A stretch of 33,569 nucleotides of DNA from JADJNW01 sp964523725 (GTDB lineage Bacteria > Bacteroidota > Bacteroidia > Chitinophagales > Saprospiraceae): assembly GCA_964523725.1 (NCBI GenBank), contig CAZGAU010000047.1, positions 1 to 33,569 of the forward strand. Reading direction: 5' to 3'. Made by a program: the position numbers and the translations under genes. A model generated the notes under the pieces. That model was not told where the DNA came from. It worked only from the letters and a program-made list of their open reading frames with translations, and did not search any database. Of the stretch, positions 8,601 to 17,612 are shown one piece after another (position 1 is the first letter of the stretch; each line of letters starts with the position of its first letter).

Positions 8601-8911
8601 ATATCTTCAAATTGCAGATTTCCTTTATTTAAATATAATTTATTGGGTAACTGATTGGCTGTAAAGTAAATGTCCGGCAATCCATCGTTATTTATATCGC
8701 CAACCGCTACGCCGCCGCCATTATAAAAATAAAGGTATTCTATGATGTTAAATTCCTCGTTTTCGGTCAGCTTATTAGCAAATGTAATATTGGTTTGTCT
8801 TTCATTTAGTTGTTGAAATAAATAATCCGAATCTTTTTCCACACAAGCATTCAAACCGAATATCACGATCAGAAAAATCCAGCATTTTCTTTGCAAACAA
8901 TTATTAATCAT
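5639..8911 (-). CDS. FG-GAP/VCBS repeat lipoprotein with ASPIC/UnbV domain (CRTAC1-like), copy A
   Basis: 1090 residues; signal ends FGLNAC (C23), so a lipoprotein. Twelve calcium-type D-x-[DN]-x-D-G-like loops are visible, at about residues 72, 124, 181, 252, 304, 391, 477, 651, 704, 764, 865 and 1002. They imply two beta-propeller-like halves. Between them, about 525-592, is an ASPIC/UnbV domain (IGARVEV, TTRGFQSSVEP, FFGLG). A non-repeat segment (about 895-970, with KKKFVDYAPFARSTFQEVF) precedes the last repeat. Proteins of this kind are often auto-labelled 'RNA-binding', which nothing here supports. A surface role in ligand binding is inferred from lipidation and from its place 19 bp after the second susC and 31 bp before GH97. 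It is the most divergent of the three copies in this window. Confidence 0.9.
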   Translation of the reverse strand: MINNCLQRKCWIFLIVIFGLNACVEKDSDYLFQQLNERQTNITFANKLTENEEFNIIEYLYFYNGGGVAVGDINNDGLPDIYFTANQLPNKLYLNKGNLQFEDITQQAGVAGTGSWKTGVTMADVNGDGWLDIYVCQVGKYKTLQGRNELFINNQDGTFSERAAEYGLDFQGFSTQAAFFDYDRDGDLDMYLLNHSIHSTDNYGKAHLRQLTDELTGDRLYRNDGGRFTNVTQESGIYSSKIGYGLGVATGDMNNDGWPDIYISNDFHENDYLYYNNGDGTFTEAGENGFGHTSNFSMGSDVGDFNNDGRLDVLTLDMKPEDEVVLKSSVGADPYNIYRFKLEYGYHYQFPRNMLQLNRGNLNAKGARFSEIAELAGVDATDWSWSALFCDLDNDGWKDIFISNGIWQRPNDLDYLKFTSNREVQQRATDLEMASKMPPGLVPNYAYRNQGDLTFEKVSEIWGLDLVGCSNGAAYADLDNDGDLDLVTNNLNAPATVFENRANEKLQRNYLKITLKDEIGKNPFGIGARVEVTANGVTQVQELFTTRGFQSSVEPLLFFGLGTANQVVISIRWATGDWQYLENVKPNQTLVIEKTPDEGARKPATTPLFEEITSQAGVNFIHQENAYVDFNQEKLIPHLLSTQGPKLAVGDVNGDSLEDFYVCGAAGQAGQLFIQGKNNAFKSVIQEAIVKDSLHEDVNALFFDADGDGDLDLYVVSGGGESGRPPDWYQDRLYLNDGQGNFIKAESALPQIPVNGSCVVAADFNDDGALDLFVGSRSVPGSYGLLPDSYLLLNDGKGKFTNAQTSELKELGMVTDAVWLAKEKTLVVVGEWMPVTFLNWRDGQFIKTEIPKSNGWWNTVHAADLDGDGDEDLLLGNLGLNCNLKASPEQPVELYVGDFDNNFYTDPLLTYYKQNKQYSYYTKDELFEQLTLVKKKFVDYAPFARSTFQEVFDAKLMERAQRRQVLTFASSFAENQGNGNFVLKALPTEAQLSPIFAFATGDFNEDGKPDVLATGNWHDLQPSMGRYDASFGVFLENDNKGGFKSKEPADSGFIVPGQGRDIKILRSHLIIVARNGLPIQLFTKADHKSQ

Positions 8912-8930
8912 TTATTTACAATTGTCATTT

Positions 8931-11900
8931 TTAAAACATAGCTTGTACGCCCAGCGTAAAAGTCCGGGTTGGCAAATACGTCATGCGCGCATCTATGCCT
9001 GGCACCAGCGGGTTGGGATTAAATAAAAATTCACCGCCGCGATTATTCAGGCGCACCTCCGGATCCGGGCCGCTATATTCGGTTAAGGTAAATAAATTCT
9101 GGGCGGCCGCGTACAATTTTAACCTGGAAATTAACGCATTCTTCTGAACATTAAAATTATACGCCAGCACCAGATTTTCCAGACGCAGAAATGAAGCATT
9201 TTCCACAAACCGCCGATCAATCGGTGTGCTTGATGGCGTACGTGGTGAGGCCAGCGCATCCTCGTGCACATTATACTTGCCAAAATTCACCGGATTGCTG
9301 AAAGCCAGGCGATGTACGTTGACCAGATCGTGCCCGGCCACGCCCCGCAGGAAAAAGTTCAGATCAAACGAGCGCCAGCGCAGCGTATTGCTAATACTAT
9401 AAGTAAAACGCGGCAAGGCATTACCGATTTCTATAAAGTCTCCGGCATTAATAAAACCGTCGCCATTCTGATCCTTTTGCACCGGAAAACCATTTTCTAC
9501 TCGCTCCACTTCCCAGGCGATGAAACGCCCCAGCGCCTCATCTTCCTGAATTTCAGTTAGTTCTGTAAAGCAGCAGCCACCAGTGCCCAGATAGGGAAAT
9601 GGGATAAAATCGTCAAAATCCTCGCCTTGTGAAGGATTAATGGCTTTTATCGAAGTACGGTCGGATGCAAAATTAACGCCAATTTCCCAGGCGAACTGCG
9701 CCCCCTGCACCGGCAGCGCCCGAAGCACGATTTCCACTCCGCGATTGGAAAAATCGATCATGTTTTCATGATATCGGTTAAAAAAATTGGGTGGAACGGG
9801 CACGCTGTAATTATATATTATATCATTGGTTTGCCCGCGATAATAATCCACCGATCCGGTTAAATGACCATTTAATATCATAAAATCCAGACCCAGATTG
9901 AATTCGCGGCGCTCTTCCCATTTCAGATCGGGATTGATATTATTACCTGGTCCATAAGAAGGTATAAATTGGCCATTATAATAAACCGTGCCCTGCTGAC
10001 GGAAAATCTGCCCGGCGTAAATTCCATCTACCGGAAGATTGCCTGTGATGCCATAACTGGCGCGGAGTTTCAGTTGATTGGCAAAATCAAGTTCCGCCAA
10101 CTCGGCAAAATCAATACCCACGCCAAAAGCAGGGAAATTGCCCCAGCGATGATTGCTGCCAAAACGGGATGAACCTTCGCGCCGCAGGCTCGCCGAAGCA
10201 CTCAGCCAGCCGTCATAATTGTACTCCAATCTGCCAAAGAAAGCCGCCAGATCGATCGCCGTTTTGTACGCAAAGGGCTCCGCTTGCTTAGTGGTTGGAA
10301 ATGATACATTTTCATAACGCAACCCCAGCCGCATCAGGTCGTAATTGACCGTCGCGCCGAGATCGTTGATCCAGGTCTGGTAATTATAACCGCCTGTAAT
10401 ATTGACATCATGTTTTTCTTTATAATAATTATATTTCAATGTTGCTTCAAAAAATTGGTTCGACAAATCTGCTTCGCTGCGATTATTGGCTGTTGGAAAT
10501 AAATTTGGGAAAATATTTTCTGTTATATCATAATTACGCTTATAATCCTGATTTTGAACACTGTAGTGCACATTCGCATTTAGTTGGTCCAGAATTTGCC
10601 AGGTAGCGCCGAGGTTCAGCGTATAAATATTTTGCTTGCCTTCATCATTCACTTGCTCCGCCAGCGCCACCGGATTGATCAAATCAAAGACCAGCGGATG
10701 GTAATAACCTCCAAATTGAGGATTATTATCGCGCACCGGTGCGGTCGGATTCATTAAAGCAGCATAATAAAAAATGTCTTTATTTACATCGGTAAAATTA
10801 CGTTGTGTAAAACTGCCGCCGGCATTTAGTCGAAGTTTACTTTTAAATAATTCCTGGGAAATATGTAGCAGCAAATTCGCCTGATCAAAACCGGAGTTCC
10901 GGGCAACGCCGTTCACATCACGGTAATTCAGCGCCACACGGTAGCCGGTGTTTTCCAACCTGCCCGCCAACGCCAGATTATGCGCCTGACTCACGCCCGT
11001 GCGGGTGATTTCGTCGAACCAATCGGTGGAATTTCCAAGATCATAAGCAGGATCGCTGTAGGGAAAACTCGCATCATTCGCCAGCCGGCGGAAGGTCGCA
11101 GCGCTCAGCACATCGGGCCTGCGGGTCACATTTTCCATCGAAGCGTAACCGCTGTAGCTGAGTTGTAATTTTTTATTAAATCCTGATTTTTTGGTTTGAA
11201 TGGAAATGACGCCATTGGCGCCGCGTGTGCCGTACATCGAAGCTGTGGCCGGATCGCGCAGCACGGTAATCGACTCAATATCTTGTGGATCAATTGTTTG
11301 TATAGAAGCACCGGGCAATCCATCCACCACGATCAAGGGTTCGGTGGAACCAAGAATGGAATGCGCGCCGCGCTGCTGGACATCAAAAAAGCCGAGCGGA
11401 TCGCCGCCGGGTTGGGCAATGGTCAAGCCGGGGACCCGACCGCGCAGAATTTGGTAAGGATGGTGGAAATTGCCAAGTATTATATTGTCCCAGATATTCA
11501 AATTTGTTGGACAACCCGTCGGCCCACAACCATAAGTTGGATAATTATGGCAAATTATTACTTCATCTAACTCGATTAATTTAATTTTAAGTTCTACCTC
11601 TATTGTATCTAAATTATCATCCAGATTTATTTCCTGAGGTGCGAATCCCACATAAGAAACAACTATGATATCACCAATGGCTGCCTGGATTGTAAAATTC
11701 CCGTCCTCATCCGACACGGTGCCGGTGGAAGTACCTTTGATCAGAATAGATGCGCCAATCAGGGGTTCGCCTTGCTCGTCTATTACGCTGCCCTTTACCT
11801 CCATGCTTTGCGCAAAAANNNNNNNNNNNNNNNNNNNNNNNNNNNNNNNNNNNNNNNNNNNNNNNNNNNNNNNNNNNNNNNNNNNNNNNNNNNNNNNNNN

Positions 11901-12031
11901 NNNNNNNNNNNNNNNNNNGGTTCGCCTTGCTCGTCTATTACGCTGCCCTTTACCTCCATGCTTTGCGCAAAAAAATTTAAAGAAAGTAATAAAAATATAA
12001 TAATTACGAGTGCTTGTAAAATTCGTTTCAT
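8931..12031 (-). CDS. SusC/RagA-type TonB-linked outer membrane transporter, second copy, interrupted by an assembly gap
   Basis: Start is ATG 12031: MKRILQ, a hydrophobic signal and NFFAQ. A 100-N gap plus a duplicated 55 bp breaks the frame; removing 155 bp rejoins it exactly and gives 981 residues. Domains follow: a CarboxypepD_reg-like domain (VKGSVIDEQGEPLIGASILIK), a plug (RGRVPGL, PLIVVDGLPG, SITVLRDPATASMYGTRGANGV) and a barrel ending in Phe. It would import a glycan or glycopeptide with TonB energy. Odd points: the usual LDEVVVVGYG is replaced by LDEVIICHNY and a Cys cluster, and no susD follows; an FG-GAP lipoprotein starts 19 bp downstream. The alternative start at 12044 belongs to a frame that exists only because of the gap. 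Apart from the gap there is no sign of a pseudogene. Confidence 0.9.
11764..11818. repeat. Left copy of an exact 55-bp contig-end overlap
   Basis: These 55 bases are identical to 11919-11973, on the other side of the N run. The match covers everything up to the Ns on this side. This is best read as the same DNA at the ends of two contigs, not a biological repeat. Confidence 0.9.
11819..11918. other. Assembly gap of exactly 100 N
   Basis: A round 100-N placeholder between two contig ends that overlap by 55 bp. The real gap length is probably minus 55, meaning no sequence is missing. Confidence 0.97.
11919..11973. repeat. Right copy of an exact 55-bp contig-end overlap
   Basis: Identical to 11764-11818. 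Deleting one copy together with the Ns joins the signal peptide frame (start 12031) to the SusC body frame. Confidence 0.9.
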
Positions 12032-12158
12032 AATCCAGGAGCATTTAAATCAAAGAATTTAAATTGTCGTCTTGAAGATGCTCGTATCATAAAAAATGCA
12101 TAAAGTGTCCATCTTTATTTTATCAAAAAAATATCGGCAGCTAAAGCTCGCCGGTACG

Positions 12159-14105
12159 TTAGCGTAATAAAGCCACTTCGCCGGAAATCTGTTTTTTAAC
12201 GCCATCGGCAAACGCCAGTTTTGCAATAAAAACATAAGCCCCGGATTCTTTCACCTGTCCATGCACCTTGCCGTCCCAGCCAAAGTTTGCATCGTTAAGA
12301 TAGCCATTTTGTACCTGAAAAACAAGATTGCCCCAGCGATCAAACACACGCAGATAAAGGATTTGAGCGTCGGTTTTACCTTGTAAATAAAATACATCGT
12401 TGATGCCGTCGCCATTCGGACTGAAAGCGGTAGGCACGAAAATATTGCGCACCGGAATCACCTCCACCGCCAGTTCATCGCTGGCCGTACATCCGTTTTC
12501 GTCTGTAATGGTCAATGAATAAAGCGAATTCACCAGCGGGCGAGCCGTCGGACGCGGGCAGTCGGTGCAACTCAGGGTTGAATCGCCAATGGCAAGCCAG
12601 TTGTATAATAATATTCCCTGCCCATTATTACTTGGATGTAATATTACTTCATCACCTTGTTCTATAATTTGATCTTCACCAAGATCGACCTGCAAAGGTT
12701 CACTGACATTCACCACCTGGATCGTATCAAAAAAATCGCCGCAGGGCGTGGTAGTAATTACCGAGTAGGTTCCGGGCGCGGAAACCTCAATGTTGGCGCC
12801 GGTTTCGCCGGTATTCCAAAGAAATTGATCCGCTGAAAAATTGGCGCGTAACTGGCGGGTGCCGCCGGGGCACAGATACACCAGTTCTTCTTCAATTACT
12901 TCTTCACCTTTGATGATGGTCAGCACGGTAGGTGATTCCCGCAGCCCGTCCGCAGGGTCATCCGACAGATGCTCGTTGCCAATGGCAAGCGGAAACTTAC
13001 CCATTTTGCTCTGTGTGGGATATTGTCCGGGCTGAGTCCCGACCCGCACTTTTACTTCTATATAATTGTCTCCCAGCAAAATATGCATTCGATTTAAAAA
13101 TAAAATATTACTCCCCACGCCGCTGACGATTTCCCCAAGGGAAGGCAATTCGCTGATTTCCGTAATAACAAAACCTTCCGGGAAGGTATCACGGATGTCG
13201 ATTTGCGTGAAAGCCGTGCCTCCAGTGTTATTGACGTGATAGCGGTAAGTCACCTCGGTGCAGGGGAGCGTCCGGGCGGGGCTGACCGTTTTTTCAAAGC
13301 TCAGGCGATAAGGGCAGGAACAACCATCGGTGGAACGCCCCAGCGGCCCATTTCCGATTGCTTTGGCTTTGCCGTTGGTTTTATCGAATTTGTAAAAAAT
13401 AGTTTCGGTAGAGCCGGTACCGCCAAAACCGTAGAGTTCGCTATTTGCATCAAAAAAGAGAGAGCCGACGTTGACAATCTGAGTATTGACCTCAAAGCGG
13501 TTGCTGGTCACCAGCCCCCCGGAGCCAATATTGACCAGACGCCTGGTTTTCTTATCAAATCCCATTATGATACCGTATTCCGGGTCAATGGCGATATCTT
13601 CGATTTGTGTTTCCCAATCGGCTATAATGGACACGAATCCTGCGCTAACGCGATCCAGATTGATGGTAACCAGTTTTTTATCCACGCCGGTATCCTTGGT
13701 TCGCCCGATCAGCATCAAGCTTCGGCTGGTAGTAGCACACACGCCCGCAAAATAATTCAACGAGGTATCGATTCCTGCGGGAAGACCAAGATTGGTAGCA
13801 TTGCCACTGGCATCCACGCGAAACAATTCATAAGTAACTGGATGTAAGCCATAAATAAATTTATCAAAAACATTATATCCCACTCCGGTCAGGGAAGTAC
13901 CCATATTTTCATTCAAAATGCGGATTTCCGGCCGGCCGGTTTCGGAATTGATCCGCATCTGGGTGAAAGCACTCGGCGTGCCGATATAATCGGAGGTTGT
14001 AAGATAAAGCCAGTCATCGCAAGGCACAGGCTGGGCAGCACCGTATTGCCAAAATTGCAACAGGAGCCAGGTAATGATCCCTCGAAAGATTTGAGTTACC
14101 TGCAT
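12159..14105 (-). CDS. T9SS type B surface protein with propeller-like N-terminus and gliding-motility-associated C-terminal domain
   Basis: 648 residues with a signal peptide ending near YGAAQ. Residues about 30-260 look like a DUF6923-type beta-propeller (VGYNVFDKFIYGLHP, GSLFFDANSELYGFGG, TIFYKFDKTNGKAKAIG). About 270-390 resemble a DUF11 / conserved-repeat domain (VTYRYHVNNTGG, IDIRDTFPEGF), and about 400-540 PKD/Ig-like segments (PGTYSVITTTPCGD, SLYSLTITDENGC). Residues about 552-648 are the CHU_C-type sorting domain: FVPTAFSPNGDGINDVF, RVFDRWGNLVF, FGWDGK, GAYVF. This domain directs export by the type IX system. No enzyme domain is visible, so an adhesin or glycan-binding role is likely. 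It sits between FG-GAP copy B (90 bp upstream) and the second susC (127 bp downstream) on the same strand. Confidence 0.87.
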   Translation of the reverse strand: MQVTQIFRGIITWLLLQFWQYGAAQPVPCDDWLYLTTSDYIGTPSAFTQMRINSETGRPEIRILNENMGTSLTGVGYNVFDKFIYGLHPVTYELFRVDASGNATNLGLPAGIDTSLNYFAGVCATTSRSLMLIGRTKDTGVDKKLVTINLDRVSAGFVSIIADWETQIEDIAIDPEYGIIMGFDKKTRRLVNIGSGGLVTSNRFEVNTQIVNVGSLFFDANSELYGFGGTGSTETIFYKFDKTNGKAKAIGNGPLGRSTDGCSCPYRLSFEKTVSPARTLPCTEVTYRYHVNNTGGTAFTQIDIRDTFPEGFVITEISELPSLGEIVSGVGSNILFLNRMHILLGDNYIEVKVRVGTQPGQYPTQSKMGKFPLAIGNEHLSDDPADGLRESPTVLTIIKGEEVIEEELVYLCPGGTRQLRANFSADQFLWNTGETGANIEVSAPGTYSVITTTPCGDFFDTIQVVNVSEPLQVDLGEDQIIEQGDEVILHPSNNGQGILLYNWLAIGDSTLSCTDCPRPTARPLVNSLYSLTITDENGCTASDELAVEVIPVRNIFVPTAFSPNGDGINDVFYLQGKTDAQILYLRVFDRWGNLVFQVQNGYLNDANFGWDGKVHGQVKESGAYVFIAKLAFADGVKKQISGEVALLR

Positions 14106-14195
14106 GAATCCTGGATTTGAGCCAATCGGTGTTGGCAGGTGTTGCTCAATATAGATGCATCCCTCGTACTAAGAGCCGTGTACGGATTTAACTAT

Positions 14196-17100
14196 CTAAA
14201 ACTGAAAAAGTTGCAGGGTATCGTTGTTCCTTGCTACCAACACCATCCGATTGGCGCCAAAGTTAATTACGGAAATATCTCTCACTTCTCCATATGTATA
14301 AAAACCTGACTCTTTTGGTTTTACGGCTTTAAAATTGCCTTTTCCATCACCCCTAAGCAATAAGCCATAACTGGCGTCATAACGCCCGACTTCCGGTTTG
14401 GCCGAAAAAAAGTTTCCACCCAACAGCACATCCAGATTGCCGTCTCCGTCAAAATCATGCACCGCAATGCCGTACACTGGGGAAACCTGAGCTTCGACCG
14501 GCAGCGGTTTTAGTTCAAATTTGCCATTGCCCTGATTGACGAGCAAGGAGGTTTCAAATTCGTAAGCATCCAGTTTTACTGCACTTTCGAGCTGTTCAGG
14601 CGTAAAGATATCCTGAGCAGTTTGATCCTTGTAACGCTCGTATTTCAGGTATTTCTTTTTCAAACCCGGCATTTGGGCTACGAGATCGTGGCGCAGTGCC
14701 ATCGGATACATCTTGTCGCCATTAAACGTGCAAATCACCTGCTCCACCATACCATTCTGATCAAAATCGTTGACAAACATGCAAACGGGCTTCTCCGCAC
14801 TTGCCCGGAATCTTGAATTCAAGCCATGATTACCAATAATAAAATCAAGATCGCCGTCGCCGTCAAAATCACCGGATTTGATACAATTCCACCAGCCATT
14901 GGTCTTCGCCAAGCCAGCGTTTTCGGTGATTTCGGTGAATTTCCCCTGATTGTTTTGAAATATTTTTATAGGCATCCATTCGCCCACCACAATCAGGTCT
15001 TCGTCACCGTCACCGTCCAGATCCGCCCAGATCGCATCAGTAATCATACCGATTTCCATTAGTTCTGGCGCTACTTCTTTGGTCACATTTTTGAAATTAC
15101 CTTTTCCGTCATTTTGCAAAATATATCCATTCACCGGAACGCCATACAACAGAGGGCGCAACCGTGCACCGACAAAGAGATCAAGATCGCCATCTCCATC
15201 ATAATCAGCGGCACTCACGGCGCCTGTACTCTCGAGACGCCCCGCCGGCAAAGTCTGCGGTGATTTGGTCAAATTGCCACGCCCATCGTTGAGGTACAAT
15301 CGATCCGCCAGGTCTAGAGAAGTGCTTGGAAACTCGCTGCCACCGCTGGCTACATACAAATCTAGGTCACCGTCGCCGTCGGCATCAAAAAAAAGTGCGT
15401 CGGTATCTTCCGAGGTTTTATCCTTTTCAAAAACCGCGTCATTCATGCTTTTGAACGTTCCGTTGGGCTGTTGTACAAACAATTTGCCTGCCTGATCCTT
15501 GGCGCCGCCAATGTAGAAATCGGTACGTCCGTCGCCATTGACATCGCCGGTTGCCAGCTTTGGTCCCTGCGTGGAGAGCATGTGATACAACAATTGATCG
15601 CGATCAAAATCCACGAAAAAATTCTCGGTATGCTTGAATGATACTACATTTTGCGGCGTGATCTCTTTAAACAATCCAGGCTTTTTCCCGGCTTGATGGT
15701 CTATTGCCATTGGTATTTCTGCCGCATCCCGGTGCGCAAGTTTCAGCATCTGATTGGTTGGAATGCCCGTCATTACTGTATATTTGCCATCGTACCATTC
15801 CACGATCAGGGTATCAATGGTCTGGATATTGCCCAAGCCAAAGTGCGGACGCGGATCCACCGAAGATTGAAAACCGCGCATCGGCATTTGTTCCAGGTAC
15901 AACTCCTGCCCCTGGTGGCGAATGGTCATTTTGGTACCCACGGCATAAGGGTTTTTGCCCTCACCGGTGAGTTCCAGTTTGAGATATCGATTATCAGGAA
16001 ACTTCTGACTGGCTTCGTTGCGATACACAAAAGCCGGCATATTTACATTATTCACGATCAGATCGAGGTCGCCGTCATTATCCAAATCTGCGTAAGCCGA
16101 GCCATTGGAAAAACCGGGCTGAGCCAGGCCCCATTCCTGAGCTTTGTTGACAAATTTCAAACCACCCTGATTGTGAAAGGCATAATTGGGAATCGGGTTG
16201 GAAGGGATCGCATCGATCAGTTTCTCAAAATCCACGCCATCCTTGGTAATCACAGTCTTAGCGGTTTCTTCATTTGCAATAAAATTAAGGAAATCTTGGT
16301 TGGTCAAATCCTGATAAATGCCATTGGCGACAAAAATATCTTTATGACCATCATTATCGATATCAAAAACGAGCGCGCCCCAGCTCCAGTCGGTAGCTTC
16401 CACGCCGGCCAACCGCCCGATGTCGCTGAAGGTGGCGTCACCGTTGTTGAGTTGGAGCATGTTACGCGTAAACTGGTGATAATATCCATTCTCGAGATTG
16501 TACTGATAACGGTTCCAATTTTCAAAGGTCGTGGCGGTTTTGAGGCGCTCATTGGATTCGGGCAGCATTTCGGTGACAAATACATCGGCAAAGCCGTCGT
16601 TATTGATATCCGCCATATCGGCGCCCATGGACGCTGCACTAATGGAGGGCACCTGTTTTTCCAGCTGCTCAGAGAACGTACCGTCGCCGTTATTGATGTA
16701 TAAATAATCCCGCTCAAAAAAGTCGTTGGACACATAAATATCCTGCCAGCCGTCGCGGTTGATATCGCCCACGGTCACGCCCAAACCAAAGCCGATGACG
16801 CTCCCGAAAATCCCGGCTTCTTCGCTCACATCGGTGAAACCCGCGCCATCATTACGAAAGAGCTTGTCGCCGCCCAGCGGATCGCGCTTGGGACGCTCGT
16901 TGCGTCGCAGATTAAAACTTCCGATCGCCTGATACGAGTTATTTAGTAAATACATATCAAGATCGCCGTCTTTATCATAATCAAAAAACGCCGCGTGAGT
17001 GGAATAACCCCGGTCTGCAATACCCCATTTCTCTGCCTCTTCCCGGAAAGTACCGTCGCCGTTGTTAATAAATAACTCGTTCTGTTTATTATCTCCTTTT

Positions 17101-17528
17101 ACATCCCCGGAATTACATACATAAATATCCAGGAAGCCGTCGCCATTGACATCCGCCATGGCTACACCCGTGCTCCAAGCGGCTTTGCCGGCTACGCCCG
17201 CTTTTTCTGTGATGTCTTCAAACTCGAAATTACCTTTGTTTAAATAAAGCCGGTTAGGCAGCATATTCGCCGTAAAATACAGGTCAATCAAGCCATCGTT
17301 ATTAATATCGCCCGCCGCTACGCCTCCACCATTATAAAAATTACGATAGGTATAAATATTAAATTCTTTATCATATTTTAACTGGTTGGTAAAATCAATA
17401 CCCGTCTGCTCAGAAGATAAAGATGTAAAAAGCGTATCCGAGGCTTGCTCCCGCTCTTTAGAACATGCCGACACCAAAGCCGCCATACCGACAGCCACCA
17501 TCACCACCACGATTTGGTTGCGCTTCAT
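14196..17528 (-). CDS. FG-GAP/VCBS repeat lipoprotein with ASPIC/UnbV domain (CRTAC1-like), copy B
   Basis: 1110 residues; lipobox LVSAC (C22). At least 13 calcium-type loops are visible, among them DINNDGLID (74), DVNGDGFLD (126), DYDKDGDLD (184), DLDNDGDLD (482), DADGDGDLD (716), DLDGDGDED (836) and DFDGDGNLD (1025). An ASPIC/UnbV domain at about 528-596 contains RGFQSSVDPRPHFGLG. Near the C-terminus, about 955-1000, is a non-repeat segment (PGLKKKYLKYERYKDQ, DIFTPEQLESAV) that is shared almost intact with copy C. Copies B and C align end to end with few gaps, showing a tandem duplication. The likely place is the outer membrane surface; ligand unknown. It starts 69 bp after the small lipoprotein gene, with a heptad repeat in that gap. 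Confidence 0.9.
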   Translation of the reverse strand: MKRNQIVVVMVAVGMAALVSACSKEREQASDTLFTSLSSEQTGIDFTNQLKYDKEFNIYTYRNFYNGGGVAAGDINNDGLIDLYFTANMLPNRLYLNKGNFEFEDITEKAGVAGKAAWSTGVAMADVNGDGFLDIYVCNSGDVKGDNKQNELFINNGDGTFREEAEKWGIADRGYSTHAAFFDYDKDGDLDMYLLNNSYQAIGSFNLRRNERPKRDPLGGDKLFRNDGAGFTDVSEEAGIFGSVIGFGLGVTVGDINRDGWQDIYVSNDFFERDYLYINNGDGTFSEQLEKQVPSISAASMGADMADINNDGFADVFVTEMLPESNERLKTATTFENWNRYQYNLENGYYHQFTRNMLQLNNGDATFSDIGRLAGVEATDWSWGALVFDIDNDGHKDIFVANGIYQDLTNQDFLNFIANEETAKTVITKDGVDFEKLIDAIPSNPIPNYAFHNQGGLKFVNKAQEWGLAQPGFSNGSAYADLDNDGDLDLIVNNVNMPAFVYRNEASQKFPDNRYLKLELTGEGKNPYAVGTKMTIRHQGQELYLEQMPMRGFQSSVDPRPHFGLGNIQTIDTLIVEWYDGKYTVMTGIPTNQMLKLAHRDAAEIPMAIDHQAGKKPGLFKEITPQNVVSFKHTENFFVDFDRDQLLYHMLSTQGPKLATGDVNGDGRTDFYIGGAKDQAGKLFVQQPNGTFKSMNDAVFEKDKTSEDTDALFFDADGDGDLDLYVASGGSEFPSTSLDLADRLYLNDGRGNLTKSPQTLPAGRLESTGAVSAADYDGDGDLDLFVGARLRPLLYGVPVNGYILQNDGKGNFKNVTKEVAPELMEIGMITDAIWADLDGDGDEDLIVVGEWMPIKIFQNNQGKFTEITENAGLAKTNGWWNCIKSGDFDGDGDLDFIIGNHGLNSRFRASAEKPVCMFVNDFDQNGMVEQVICTFNGDKMYPMALRHDLVAQMPGLKKKYLKYERYKDQTAQDIFTPEQLESAVKLDAYEFETSLLVNQGNGKFELKPLPVEAQVSPVYGIAVHDFDGDGNLDVLLGGNFFSAKPEVGRYDASYGLLLRGDGKGNFKAVKPKESGFYTYGEVRDISVINFGANRMVLVARNNDTLQLFQF

Positions 17529-17563
17529 GAAGCCAATGTTTTTATTTGCTAATATTAATAACT

Positions 17564-17612
17564 CACTGCAAACTGCCTACTTCAAACTGTCCACTATCTA
17601 CTTACTACTCAA
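17564..17612. repeat. Seven heptamers with ACT at exact 7-bp spacing
   Basis: ACT occurs at 17565, 17572, 17579, 17586, 17593, 17600 and 17607 with variable bases between. The array spans the end of the small lipoprotein gene (its stop is at 17598) and the leader of FG-GAP copy B (start 17528). Confidence 0.65.

Noticed and set aside
5639..8911. Regular DNA repeats that could suggest a CRISPR or minisatellite
   Set aside because: They are degenerate codons for D-x-[DN]-x-D-G protein loops at uneven spacing, not exact repeats with spacers.
8931..12044. Reading the second susC as a single frame starting at 12044 or as a frameshifted pseudogene
   Set aside because: The frame from 12044 has no signal peptide and passes through Ns; deleting the 155-bp artefact restores a normal start at 12031 with signal peptide.
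15651..16703. 350-residue open frame on the plus strand, and similar long plus-strand frames at 4195-5271, 13203-13847 and 21698-22786
   Set aside because: They lie antisense to well-supported genes with clear domains, lack family motifs, and reflect codon bias of the opposite strand.
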